Shown piece after piece: positions 25,287 to 34,226 of a stretch of DNA of 64,000 nt. The stretch spans positions 1 through 64,000 of the forward strand of contig CAJOMN010000005.1 of assembly GCA_905235745.1 (NCBI GenBank), written 5' to 3'. Numbering within the stretch: position 1 is the first letter of the stretch; the number at the start of each line of letters is the position of its first letter. The notes beneath the pieces are model-generated. The model made no database searches. It had not been told where the DNA came from and worked only from the letters and a program-made list of their open reading frames with translations. The translations under genes and the position numbers were made by a program. Origin of the DNA: an uncultured Lachnospiraceae bacterium (GTDB taxonomy: Bacteria > Bacillota > Clostridia > Lachnospirales > Lachnospiraceae).

Positions 25287-26909
25287 ATGGTTACGCTAAA
25301 GGGAACAAAAGTCGTATCGGGAATAGTCATAGGAAGGCTTTTCGTATATATGCATCCCGATAAGCATATATCCAGAGCGACCGTGGAAGATACGGATGCC
25401 CAGCTAAAGCTGTTTGAGGATGCCAGAAATAAAGCGATCAGTCAACTGGAAGAGCTGTATGATTCTTCCGTCCCTTATCTGGGAGAGACGAACGCATCGA
25501 TCTTTGTCGCGCAGGAAATGCTGCTTGAGGACGGCAAATATATCAGCTTTGTCAGGAAACAGATAGAAGAGTCCAGACTCAATGCGGCGTATGCCGTAGT
25601 TCTTGCATCGGATGAGTTTTCCCGGCTGTTTACATCAATAGAAGATAAATATATGCAGAGTCATGTGGCGGATGTGCGTGATGTATCCGAACGTCTGCTC
25701 AGGATACTGTGCGGAGCCGAGGGAGAAATGGTGCTGCCGCAGGAGCCGTGCATATACGCGTCGGATGATTTCAGCGCAGGTGATATTGTGGGTTTTAACC
25801 GTGACAATGTTCTCGGATTAGCGACCATGTTCGGATCCCAGGTCAGCCATGCGTCGATCCTTGCCGGAACAATGGGCATTCCCTCGATCATAGGACTGGG
25901 TCAGGAGATGCTATCCATATACGACGGCAGGTGCGCGATACTTGACGGGCAAAGCGGCGAGCTGATCATAGATCCGGATAAGAAAACGCTGGAACGGATG
26001 AAGAAAAAACAGAAGGAGTACGAAGAACATCAGAAGATGCTGCTGCTCCTTAAGGGCAAGAATAATATTACCAGGGGCGGTAAATACATTAATGTCTATG
26101 CAAATATCGGAAGCGCGGAAGGCGTTGAAACGGCGCTCATGTACGATGCCGGCGGAATAGGACTGTTCAGGAGCGAGTTCATATATATTGAGTCTCTTAC
26201 ATACCCGACGGAAGAAGAGCAGTTTAATATTTACAGGGAAGTTCTCGAGAAAATGCGGGGCAGAAAGGTCATAATCAGGACTCTGGATCTTGGTACGGAC
26301 AAACAGGCGTCGTATTTCAGACCAGAAAAAGAGAACAATCCCGCACTCGGATACCGTGCGGTCAGGATCAGCCTTGCGCAGCCCGGTATATTTAAGACCC
26401 AGCTTCGCGCACTGTTTCGCGCATCCGTATTCGGAAACCTTGATATAATGTTTCCTCTTATAATCTCTGTTGAAGAGATCCGGCAGATCAAGGATATCAT
26501 CAGGGAGGTAACGGCAGAGCTTGACAGCGATAATATTGAATACAGCAGGGATGTCAGGCTGGGGATCATGATCGAGACTCCCGCTGCCGTAATGATAAGT
26601 GAAGAGCTTGCAGGAGAGGTTGATTTCTTCAGCATAGGAACAAATGACCTGACGCAGTTCACACTTGCTATTGACCGTCAGAATCCCAAACTTGAGACAT
26701 ACTTCAATTCGATACATCCGGCTGTCATGAAAATGATAGAAATAACGGTAAACAATGCGCATAAGGCTGGTATACCCGTTGATATATGCGGAGAAGCGGC
26801 GGCAGATCTGACCCATACTCAGGATTTTATCAATATGGGAATAGATGCACTGTCCGTTGCGCCCAACATGGTTCTCCCGCTTCGGAAGAAGATAAGGGAA
26901 TGTGACTGA
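25287..26909 (+). CDS. ptsI: Phosphoenolpyruvate-protein phosphotransferase (PTS enzyme I)
   Basis: The protein has 540 aa, slightly short of the usual 570. Order of domains: HPr-binding helical part, the swivelling phosphohistidine domain with His-188 in SQVSHASILAGTMGIPS (family GGxTSHxAI; the first residues differ), and the PEP-binding barrel (GGIGLFRSEF, GTNDLTQF, DICGEAA). It takes phosphate from PEP and gives it to HPr to start sugar import. No HPr gene is adjacent. GCGGAGGGC lies before the ATG. Confidence 0.93.
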   Translation: MVTLKGTKVVSGIVIGRLFVYMHPDKHISRATVEDTDAQLKLFEDARNKAISQLEELYDSSVPYLGETNASIFVAQEMLLEDGKYISFVRKQIEESRLNAAYAVVLASDEFSRLFTSIEDKYMQSHVADVRDVSERLLRILCGAEGEMVLPQEPCIYASDDFSAGDIVGFNRDNVLGLATMFGSQVSHASILAGTMGIPSIIGLGQEMLSIYDGRCAILDGQSGELIIDPDKKTLERMKKKQKEYEEHQKMLLLLKGKNNITRGGKYINVYANIGSAEGVETALMYDAGGIGLFRSEFIYIESLTYPTEEEQFNIYREVLEKMRGRKVIIRTLDLGTDKQASYFRPEKENNPALGYRAVRISLAQPGIFKTQLRALFRASVFGNLDIMFPLIISVEEIRQIKDIIREVTAELDSDNIEYSRDVRLGIMIETPAAVMISEELAGEVDFFSIGTNDLTQFTLAIDRQNPKLETYFNSIHPAVMKMIEITVNNAHKAGIPVDICGEAAADLTHTQDFINMGIDALSVAPNMVLPLRKKIRECD

Positions 26910-26988
26910 TATATTGAATGCGTAATGCATCATGTGTTATCTTTAATGCGTTTACTATAAATGATCATAAAGCGGATGGGAGAGATAT

Positions 26989-28473
26989 ATGAAGACAGGA
27001 TTTGACAATGAAAAATATCTGAAGATGCAGTCGGAGCATATCCTTGAAAGGATAGGAAAATTCGGAGACAAGCTGTATCTGGAGTTCGGAGGGAAATTGT
27101 ATGATGATTATCATGCGTCAAGAGTGCTTCCCGGATTCGAACCCGACAGTAAGCTGAGGATGCTGATGCAGCTTAAAGATCAGGCGGAGATCGTGATCGT
27201 TATCTCTGCGATGGATATAGACCGTAAGAAGGTCAGGGGTGATATCGGGATCACATATGACGAGGATGTCCTGAGGCTCAAGCAGTTGTTCGAAGACATG
27301 GGGCTGTATGTCTCTTCGGTTGTCGTTACGCATTTTACCGGGCAGGAGACGGCCAAGAAGTTCAAGGAGCGTATGCGGAAGAGAAACATCAATGTCTACA
27401 TGCATTATTTCATTGAAGGTTATCCGTCCAACATCCCGTTTATCATGAGTGATGAAGGATTCGGCAAGAACGATTATATTATCACGACAAAACCTCTCGT
27501 TGTAGTAACAGCTCCCGGTCCCGGAAGCGGTAAAATGGCAACGTGCCTGTCCCAGCTTTATCATGAGAACAAGCGCGGGATCAAGGCGGGATATGCCAAG
27601 TTCGAGACGTTCCCGATATGGAACATCCCGCTCAAGCATCCGATCAATCTGGCATACGAAGCGGCGACGGCGGATCTTGACGACGTCAATATGATCGATC
27701 CATTTCATCTGGAGGCGTACAAAGAGACGACGGTCAACTACAACAGGGATATTGAGATATTCCCGGTGCTGAACGCCATGTTTGAAGAGATATACGGGCT
27801 AAGTCCGTACAAATCGCCCACCGATATGGGCGTCAATATGGCCGGCAACTGTATAATAGATGATGACATATGCTGTGAAGCATCAAAGCAGGAGATAATC
27901 AGAAGATACTACACGACGCTCAACAGGGTTGTTGAAGAAAAAGCCAATGAAAGTGAAGTGCTTAAGATAGATTTCCTGATGAAGCAGGCAGGGATAACCA
28001 CAGACTACAGAAAGGTTACGGTTGCCGCGAACGACCGAGCTCTTAAGCTGGGAGTTCCGACTGCCGCAATAGAGCTTGAGGACGGCACGATCATCACAAG
28101 CAAGACAACGGATCTTCTCGGGGCGTCAGCGGCGCTTTTGCTCAATGCGCTCAAATATCTGGGCGGTATCGATCATGATACCCATCTGATATCCCCCGAA
28201 GCGATCGAACCTATCGCGGAACTGAAAGTAAAGTTCCTCGGCGGCAGGAATCCCAGGCTTCATACAGATGAAGTCCTAATAGCGCTATCGATCGCTTCAA
28301 TATCCGATGAGAACGCTAAGATCGCCCTGTCACAGATACCGAAGCTCAAGGGACTCCAGGCGCATACGTCGGTGATGCTGTCGCCTGCCGATATACGGAC
28401 GTTCAAACGTCTCGGTATCGATGTTACGAGTGAACCTGTCAGGACAGTTAAGAAGAAGGATAAGGAGGCATAA
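26989..28473 (+). CDS. DUF1846 family protein
   Basis: The protein has 494 aa. Recognised by its opening KTGFDNEKYLKMQSEHILER, the RVLPGFEP region and TAPGPGSGKMATCLSQLYHE, which resembles a nucleotide-binding loop. The family is widespread in Firmicutes and Actinobacteria, is cytoplasmic, and has no established reaction. It overlaps the next gene by one base (TAATG), so the two are co-translated. The partner nucleotidyltransferase suggests a role around an activated sugar or metabolite. Confidence 0.85.
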   Translation: MKTGFDNEKYLKMQSEHILERIGKFGDKLYLEFGGKLYDDYHASRVLPGFEPDSKLRMLMQLKDQAEIVIVISAMDIDRKKVRGDIGITYDEDVLRLKQLFEDMGLYVSSVVVTHFTGQETAKKFKERMRKRNINVYMHYFIEGYPSNIPFIMSDEGFGKNDYIITTKPLVVVTAPGPGSGKMATCLSQLYHENKRGIKAGYAKFETFPIWNIPLKHPINLAYEAATADLDDVNMIDPFHLEAYKETTVNYNRDIEIFPVLNAMFEEIYGLSPYKSPTDMGVNMAGNCIIDDDICCEASKQEIIRRYYTTLNRVVEEKANESEVLKIDFLMKQAGITTDYRKVTVAANDRALKLGVPTAAIELEDGTIITSKTTDLLGASAALLLNALKYLGGIDHDTHLISPEAIEPIAELKVKFLGGRNPRLHTDEVLIALSIASISDENAKIALSQIPKLKGLQAHTSVMLSPADIRTFKRLGIDVTSEPVRTVKKKDKEA

Positions 28474-29387
28474 TGGATAAACCTGTACTTGTCATCATGG
28501 CAGCGGGCATGGGGTCGCGTTACGGCGGACTCAAGCAGATAGATACTGTTGATGATGAAAATGATAAAATAATAGATTTTTCCATATTCGACGCTATGCG
28601 TGCCGGCTTTGAGAAGGTAGTATTCATAATCAAGCGGGAAGATCACGAGCTTTTCAAAGAAGCTGTTGGCGATGCTGTTGCAAGCCATATAAAGATCGAA
28701 TATGTATTTCAGGAGCTGACCGATATTCCGGAGGGTGAACAATTCTACAGCAGCCGCACCAAGCCGTATGGAACCGCGCATGCCGTCAGAAGTGCAAGAA
28801 ATGTCGTACACGGACCTTTTGCGGTGATCAATGCGGATGATTTTTACGGAAGGGAAGCGTTTAAGCGGATATACGATTATCTTGTCACATCAAACCGAGA
28901 GCCCGGGAATTACTGTATGGTCGGATATAAGCTTGGGAACACGCTTACCGAAAACGGGTCTGTCAGCCGGGGGATATGTTCGGTGGATGAAAACGGAAAT
29001 CTTGTTGATATCGTAGAGAGGACCAAGATCATCCGTACAGAAGACGGCGCTGCGTATACCGAGAACGGCAGCGATTATATACCCATTTCTCCGGATACGA
29101 TCACAAGCATGAACATATGGGGATTTGGCGAGGATTTTCTTGCGGAACTTGATGATGCGTTTGCAAGGTTCTACAGGGAAGAGCTGCCGCATAATATCGA
29201 AAAGGCCGAGTGCTATCTGCCGTTTGTCGTCGACGGCATGATAAGGTCTGGCAGGGCAAGGGTACAAGTGCTTTCTTCATCCGACAAATGGTTCGGAGTT
29301 ACATACAAAGAAGACAGGGAATATGTCAGGAGCAGGATCGCCGGATTAAAACAACAGGGCGTGTATCCCCGATATCTGTGGCAATAG
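28473..29387 (+). CDS. Sugar-phosphate nucleotidyltransferase-like protein
   Basis: The protein has 304 aa. A Rossmann-like nucleotidyltransferase: the N-terminal signature is VIMAAGMGSRYGGLKQ in place of the usual GGxGTRL, with the metal-binding Asp in VINADDFYG. Such enzymes make NDP-sugars from sugar 1-phosphates. Translational coupling to the DUF1846 gene implies a shared pathway. Substrate unknown. Confidence 0.82.
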   Translation: MDKPVLVIMAAGMGSRYGGLKQIDTVDDENDKIIDFSIFDAMRAGFEKVVFIIKREDHELFKEAVGDAVASHIKIEYVFQELTDIPEGEQFYSSRTKPYGTAHAVRSARNVVHGPFAVINADDFYGREAFKRIYDYLVTSNREPGNYCMVGYKLGNTLTENGSVSRGICSVDENGNLVDIVERTKIIRTEDGAAYTENGSDYIPISPDTITSMNIWGFGEDFLAELDDAFARFYREELPHNIEKAECYLPFVVDGMIRSGRARVQVLSSSDKWFGVTYKEDREYVRSRIAGLKQQGVYPRYLWQ

Positions 29388-29396
29388 CAAGGGATA

Positions 29397-30443
29397 TTAA
29401 TGGAAGGATACTTCGTGGTCGTAAGCGGCAACGTCCTCGGAAAATTTCAAGAGCGTGTCATATGAAGTTTCTTCTGTTACCTCGCACTTACCGTCGCGCA
29501 TGCACTCGTATATGTAGTGACTGATGTCCTTGGAAAAGTGCGAGTAATCCTTGTAATTGTCAAGATCCGTTATGATATCCCAGTTATCCTGAAAATAGAA
29601 TATGCGAACGTTATCATAATCAAGGAGAGCGTTGAAAACCTCATTCTGCGCACATATCTCAGCCGTCAATCTGCCACGCAGGATACAGTCGTCCCAATAG
29701 AGAATGCTGTACGGGGGCGAATAGAAGATGAAGGTTACATCGGGACGGGCTTCTATATATGGCTTCATACCGGCAAGAAATTCATCGACATATTCATAAT
29801 ACGCATTAAAGCGCTCCTCTTCCTGCTGCTGCATCAGTCTGAATGGCAGATAGGTTGCCCTTGCCACATACTTGTCGAATCTGTATCTGTCTGCCCAGAC
29901 GTAGGCGCTGTCTGCGGAAAACCCGTTTGTTATGTTGTTGATTATAAACTGCGGAAGAAATACGAATGTCACCGATTTGTTCCACAGATAGTATATGTCA
30001 TCGGAGATATCGTCATTTTCAAGATATTCGGGTATCGTTGTCGGATACTCGTCGGGATTGTGAAGCAGCAGATAATTGTCAAGAGAGATGATAACGCGTT
30101 TGGTATCGGGCTTGGACAGTACAACGTTCAGGAGTCTTGAATAATCGTCAAAATGGGCTCCCTGCATTGACAGCTTAACCGTATCGTTTCCGATGATGCC
30201 GTCGTCGAACCATCCGGCCTCGAAGTTTTCGCTCATGGACGAGCCGACTATCGCGGTGTCGTAGTGCATGTTTTTGGCGACACCGATCTGCTGACCGCGC
30301 TCTTCGGTCTCTGCCGCGGCCAGACCGAAGAACGGCGCGTGATAATGTACAAACGGATCTATTATCACCGTAAGCGCCGCAATTATCAGAAGAACACCGA
30401 CAGAGTATGCAATTGATCTTATAAAGTATTGTTTGTTTGTCAT
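29397..30443 (-). CDS. SGNH-like O-acylation partner protein
   Basis: The protein has 348 aa. A single N-terminal membrane segment (about 10-28) and then an extracellular domain with AIVGSSMSENF (Ser in residues 67-71) and a C-terminal DYSHF carrying the Asp and His of the SGNH triad. It lies 3 bp after the MBOAT gene and is its probable polymer-acylating partner. This is the second MBOAT/SGNH pair of the window, and its sequence is clearly different from the pair at 751-3639. Confidence 0.72.
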   Translation of the reverse strand: MTNKQYFIRSIAYSVGVLLIIAALTVIIDPFVHYHAPFFGLAAAETEERGQQIGVAKNMHYDTAIVGSSMSENFEAGWFDDGIIGNDTVKLSMQGAHFDDYSRLLNVVLSKPDTKRVIISLDNYLLLHNPDEYPTTIPEYLENDDISDDIYYLWNKSVTFVFLPQFIINNITNGFSADSAYVWADRYRFDKYVARATYLPFRLMQQQEEERFNAYYEYVDEFLAGMKPYIEARPDVTFIFYSPPYSILYWDDCILRGRLTAEICAQNEVFNALLDYDNVRIFYFQDNWDIITDLDNYKDYSHFSKDISHYIYECMRDGKCEVTEETSYDTLLKFSEDVAAYDHEVSFH

Positions 30444-30446
30444 GAT

Positions 30447-31925
30447 CTAAAAATTAACGTATATGAATTCGGCAACCTCGGACAGCGACAATACCGACCA
30501 GGCAAACAGGATAACCGTGACCGCGACCATCCTGCCGGATGCTTTAAAGCCGTCGCACCGCTGCCGCATTGTTTTGGAAAATGCCGCAAAGTACAAGGCT
30601 GCGGCTATGAGTGCGATCCATATGAAACATCCGCTGTAGAACGTAAGATCGGGCGCCGCTTTTAATACCAACCACTGCACCAGCTGGAACTCTGCCGGTA
30701 TGCATACGGCAATAAGCGAACTGTTCAGCGGGATGAATCCGCCTGTAAATAACTGCTTCAGCATGTCAAGCGCTACAACGGTATCGTCGGCTCTGAAGAA
30801 CACCCATGCAAGGTTAACGAAAGCAAACGTTACGATCCAGCGAAGCGCTTTCGGGAGTTTAGTGCTGACGGGAGTAACGACTTTACTGATTATCATACCG
30901 ACACCGTGGATCAGTCCCCACAGAACAAAATGCGTTGCGGCTCCGTGCCACAGACCGCTTACAAGAAAGATGAACAGGTTGTTCAGATATGTTCTTATCT
31001 TTCCTTTCCTGTTTCCGCCCATCGGAATATACAGATAATTCCGGAAAAACCTCGTCAGTGAGATATGCCATCTCTTCCAGAATTCCGTTATCGAAAGGGA
31101 ATGGTAAGGACCGTCGAAGTTTTCGCACAGATCAAGATTGAGCATCAGGCATATACCGGAGGCCAGATCGCAGTATCCCGAAAAATCAAAGTAGATCTGG
31201 AGTGTATAGGAAAGGATCACGAGGAGTGAATCGGGTGTTCCGAGATTCGGAATATTAGCATACCCGATATCGACAAATTTGCCGAGGCTGTCCGCAAGAA
31301 GCAGTTTTTTGGACAGTCCGAGGGTAAATCTGTAGAAGCCCTTTGCCATATTGTCATAGCTTATCCGTTTTCTTGCCGGATCGTTGAACTGCGGGATCAT
31401 CTCGCTTGTAAGAGCGATAGGGCCTACGGTTATCTTCGGGAAAAAGCTTATGAACAGAAGATAATCGAGAATCGAATATGTAACGTCGGGGTCGCGGTAT
31501 GAGTCAACCACATACGCTATCTGTGAAAAGGTAAAATAACTGATACCTACCGGGACGACTATTGCTTCAAACGAAAATGACGGACCGCCTCCACTTTCTA
31601 TAAGCTGCTGTATATATGACAGATATCTGCAATAGACAAGCATCGCGATATCCAGTACAACACCGGTGATCATTGCTGCCTTTCGCACATGCCGGGGACG
31701 GCTCCCCTTAAGGGCGAACGTTGCGATCAGATAGTTTACCCCGGCAGATATCATAAGAGCCGCAAGTCCTTTTATGCCGGGTGACAACATGGCATAGAAT
31801 ACGATCGAAGCCGTCAGCAGAACTGCTTTACCGAGAGTATACTTATCCCTCAGGGTGGCTGCCCAGTACAGAATAACCGTGACCGGCAGAAATATGAAGA
31901 TGAATGAATACGATGGAAGATACAT
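30447..31925 (-). CDS. MBOAT family O-acyltransferase (AlgI-like)
   Basis: The protein has 492 aa with about eleven membrane segments. AlgI-type signatures: FSQIAYVVDSYR, YFDFSGYCDLA, FDGPYHSLSITEFWKRWHIS, FFRNYLYIPMGGN, and LWHGAATHFVLWG with the conserved His-327. Unlike the first MBOAT gene it has the classic YIPMGGNRKG loop of alginate and cellulose acetylation systems. It transfers acyl groups to the outside for the SGNH protein encoded just downstream. Confidence 0.92.
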   Translation of the reverse strand: MYLPSYSFIFIFLPVTVILYWAATLRDKYTLGKAVLLTASIVFYAMLSPGIKGLAALMISAGVNYLIATFALKGSRPRHVRKAAMITGVVLDIAMLVYCRYLSYIQQLIESGGGPSFSFEAIVVPVGISYFTFSQIAYVVDSYRDPDVTYSILDYLLFISFFPKITVGPIALTSEMIPQFNDPARKRISYDNMAKGFYRFTLGLSKKLLLADSLGKFVDIGYANIPNLGTPDSLLVILSYTLQIYFDFSGYCDLASGICLMLNLDLCENFDGPYHSLSITEFWKRWHISLTRFFRNYLYIPMGGNRKGKIRTYLNNLFIFLVSGLWHGAATHFVLWGLIHGVGMIISKVVTPVSTKLPKALRWIVTFAFVNLAWVFFRADDTVVALDMLKQLFTGGFIPLNSSLIAVCIPAEFQLVQWLVLKAAPDLTFYSGCFIWIALIAAALYFAAFSKTMRQRCDGFKASGRMVAVTVILFAWSVLSLSEVAEFIYVNF

Positions 31926-31959
31926 GTGTTAATATCCTCAGGAACCAGAATCGTGACAA

Positions 31960-31968
31960 ATTATAACA
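31960..31968 (-). promoter_or_regulatory. Extended -10 promoter of the second MBOAT operon
   Basis: On the minus strand TGTTATAAT (TG-N-TATAAT, -10 hexamer 31960-31965). No good -35 box is seen. Confidence 0.5.
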
Positions 31969-31996
31969 CATACACAGAAAAATCACATCTTATAAG

Positions 31997-32025
31997 TTGA
32001 TTTTACGCGTCTTTATAACTATAAT
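31997..32025 (+). promoter_or_regulatory. ftsH promoter
   Basis: TTGATT (31997-32002), 17 bp and TATAAT (32020-32025). The leader carries a small hairpin ACCCGG-TGA-CCGGGT (32042-32056). Confidence 0.75.
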
Positions 32026-32091
32026 AAATCGACAACCCATCACCCGGTGACCGGGTTATTGTACAGGATGGTCAATTCGGAGGACACTCAT

Positions 32092-34059
32092 ATGGACAAT
32101 CAGAATAATAATTCCGGAAATAACAATAAAAATAATAAACAGAACCAGCAGATGCTGCTGGTCATCATTGTTGTTTCCATCGTGTTATTTGTAATCCTTT
32201 CATATATGAGATCAATGTTATCGAGTGCTACAAATCAGAAGATAACATATGATGAATTCATAGAAAAAGTGGAAAGCGGTGAAGTGGAAAGCGTGACCAT
32301 AGGGGATGATGAGATCACGATAGTACCCAAAGGACAGGAAAATGTATATGTTCCGATGACGTATTATACGATCCCGGTATATGACGATTCACTGCCGGAC
32401 AGGCTCCTTAATGCCGGAGTCACATTCGAACAGGAAGAATCGGATTCTTCATCGCTGATCATCTCGTTCGTATTGTCGTATATTCTGCCGATACTTATAT
32501 TCTGGCTCATAATCAGCTTCTTTATGCGCAGAATGGGCGGAGGCGGAATTATGGGCGTCGGAAAGAGCAACGCCAAAATGTATATCCAGAAAGAAACGGG
32601 AGTCACGTTCAAGGACGTTGCCGGTCAGGATGAGGCAAAGGAATCTTTGCAGGAGGTTGTTGATTTTCTCCATAATCCCGGCAAGTATGTCAAGATCGGT
32701 GCAAAGCTTCCGAAGGGCGCACTTCTGGTCGGCCCTCCCGGAACCGGCAAGACCCTTCTTGCCAAAGCGGTCGCGGGTGAAGCGCATGTGCCCTTCTTTT
32801 CGCTTGCGGGTTCCGATTTTGTAGAGATGTATGTCGGCGTCGGAGCGTCGCGTGTAAGGGATCTGTTCAAGGATGCCCAGAAAAACGCACCCTGTATCGT
32901 ATTTATTGATGAGATAGACGCAATAGGAAAATCAAGGGATTCACGTTACGGCGGCGGTAATGACGAGAGAGAGCAGACGCTTAACCAGCTCCTGTCGGAA
33001 ATGGACGGATTCGATACCGCAAAGGGTATAATGATACTGGCGGCGACAAACAGACCCGAGATACTTGATAAGGCGCTGCTGCGTCCCGGCAGATTTGACC
33101 GGAGGATCATCGTTGATAAGCCGGATCTTAAAGGACGTAAAGAGACTCTTAAGGTTCATTCCAAGGATGTTCTTCTTGACGATTCGGTTGATTTTGACGA
33201 GATAGCGCTTGCGACTGCGGGTGCCGTAGGATCCGATCTTGCCAATATGATCAACGAGGCCGCCATAAATGCGGTCAAGCAGGGAAGAGAGGCGGTTAAC
33301 CAGGCGGATCTTCTCGAAGCGATAGAGGTCGTTATGATGGGTAAAGAGAAGAAAGACCGCATAATGACCAAGAAGGAGCGCAGGATAGTATCTTATCACG
33401 AGATAGGTCATGCATTGGCATCGGCACTTCAGAAGAATACCGATCCTATACAGAAGATAACGATAGTCCCGAGAACGATGGGTGCTCTCGGTTACGCATG
33501 GTATGTACCCGAGGAGGAAAAGCATCTGGAGTCCAAGGAAGAGCTGTACGAACAGATTGTTACCGCTCTTGCGGGACGCGCAGCCGAGGAACTGATATTT
33601 GCCTCGATCACAAACGGCGCCAGCAACGATATAGAAAAGGCAACGGATCTTGCAAGGGCTATGGTCACAAGATTCGGAATGTCGGAACGGTTCGGACTGA
33701 TCAAGCTTGAAAGTGTTGAGGATCAGTACCTGAGCGGACGCGTAGTCATGGAATGTGCTGATGAAACGGCAGCGGGCGTTGATGAGGAAGTAATGAGGAT
33801 ACTTTCGCAGGCATACGAGGAGGCGAAACGTCTTCTTAACGAGAACAGGGATCTGCTTGACAGGCTGGCGGCCTATCTTCTCGAGAAAGAGAGCATCACC
33901 GGCAAACAGTTCATGGAGATATTCCGGACAAAATATCCCGATGACGAGACCGACGAAGAATCCGAAGATGAAACAGAGGATAATGATGTGCAGCCCGCAG
34001 CAGCAGGTATAGATCATGACATCGTTCAAAAGGGAATTACAGTTGACGAAACAGTATGA
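32092..34059 (+). CDS. ftsH: ATP-dependent zinc metalloprotease FtsH
   Basis: The protein has 655 aa from the ATG at 32092, which has GGAGG 9 nt upstream; an earlier in-frame start at 32047 has none. An Asn/Gln-rich N-terminus is followed by two membrane segments around an extracytoplasmic domain, an AAA domain with GPPGTGKT (214-221) and the SRH region, and the zinc site HEIGH (436-440). A membrane-bound hexamer that degrades misfolded and short-lived proteins. The acidic C-terminal tail is usual. Confidence 0.97.
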   Translation: MDNQNNNSGNNNKNNKQNQQMLLVIIVVSIVLFVILSYMRSMLSSATNQKITYDEFIEKVESGEVESVTIGDDEITIVPKGQENVYVPMTYYTIPVYDDSLPDRLLNAGVTFEQEESDSSSLIISFVLSYILPILIFWLIISFFMRRMGGGGIMGVGKSNAKMYIQKETGVTFKDVAGQDEAKESLQEVVDFLHNPGKYVKIGAKLPKGALLVGPPGTGKTLLAKAVAGEAHVPFFSLAGSDFVEMYVGVGASRVRDLFKDAQKNAPCIVFIDEIDAIGKSRDSRYGGGNDEREQTLNQLLSEMDGFDTAKGIMILAATNRPEILDKALLRPGRFDRRIIVDKPDLKGRKETLKVHSKDVLLDDSVDFDEIALATAGAVGSDLANMINEAAINAVKQGREAVNQADLLEAIEVVMMGKEKKDRIMTKKERRIVSYHEIGHALASALQKNTDPIQKITIVPRTMGALGYAWYVPEEEKHLESKEELYEQIVTALAGRAAEELIFASITNGASNDIEKATDLARAMVTRFGMSERFGLIKLESVEDQYLSGRVVMECADETAAGVDEEVMRILSQAYEEAKRLLNENRDLLDRLAAYLLEKESITGKQFMEIFRTKYPDDETDEESEDETEDNDVQPAAAGIDHDIVQKGITVDETV

Positions 34060-34145
34060 TTTTTAAGAGAAAAGAATCAAACGGGAATACATATGCCGGC
34101 GCGCTTGGAGAGACAAGCCCTTAATAAATCCATTATTATAAAGGG

Positions 34146-34189
34146 GAACCCTGCGTTTTGTCATCGTACAGGATTGCAGGGTTCTTTTT
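34146..34189 (+). terminator. ftsH terminator
   Basis: GAACCCTGC (34146-34154) pairs with GCAGGGTTC (34176-34184), followed by TTTTT. Confidence 0.88.
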
Positions 34190-34211
34190 GCGTTCTCTGC
34201 CGGAAGATATA

Positions 34212-34220
34212 TGGTAATAT
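34212..34220 (+). promoter_or_regulatory. Extended -10 box directly before uvrC (leaderless candidate)
   Basis: TGGTAATAT has its -10 hexamer at 34215-34220, and only six bases separate it from the uvrC ATG. Transcription would start at or beside the ATG. No Shine-Dalgarno sequence is present upstream. Confidence 0.5.
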
Positions 34221-34226
34221 ATAGAC

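Noticed and set aside
25911-26933. 340-aa open frame opposite ptsI
   Set aside because: Antisense shadow of a conserved gene with no recognisable motif.
32941-34029. 362-aa open frame opposite ftsH
   Set aside because: Lies fully antisense to a strongly conserved gene; composition is an artefact of the complementary codons and there is no ribosome binding site.
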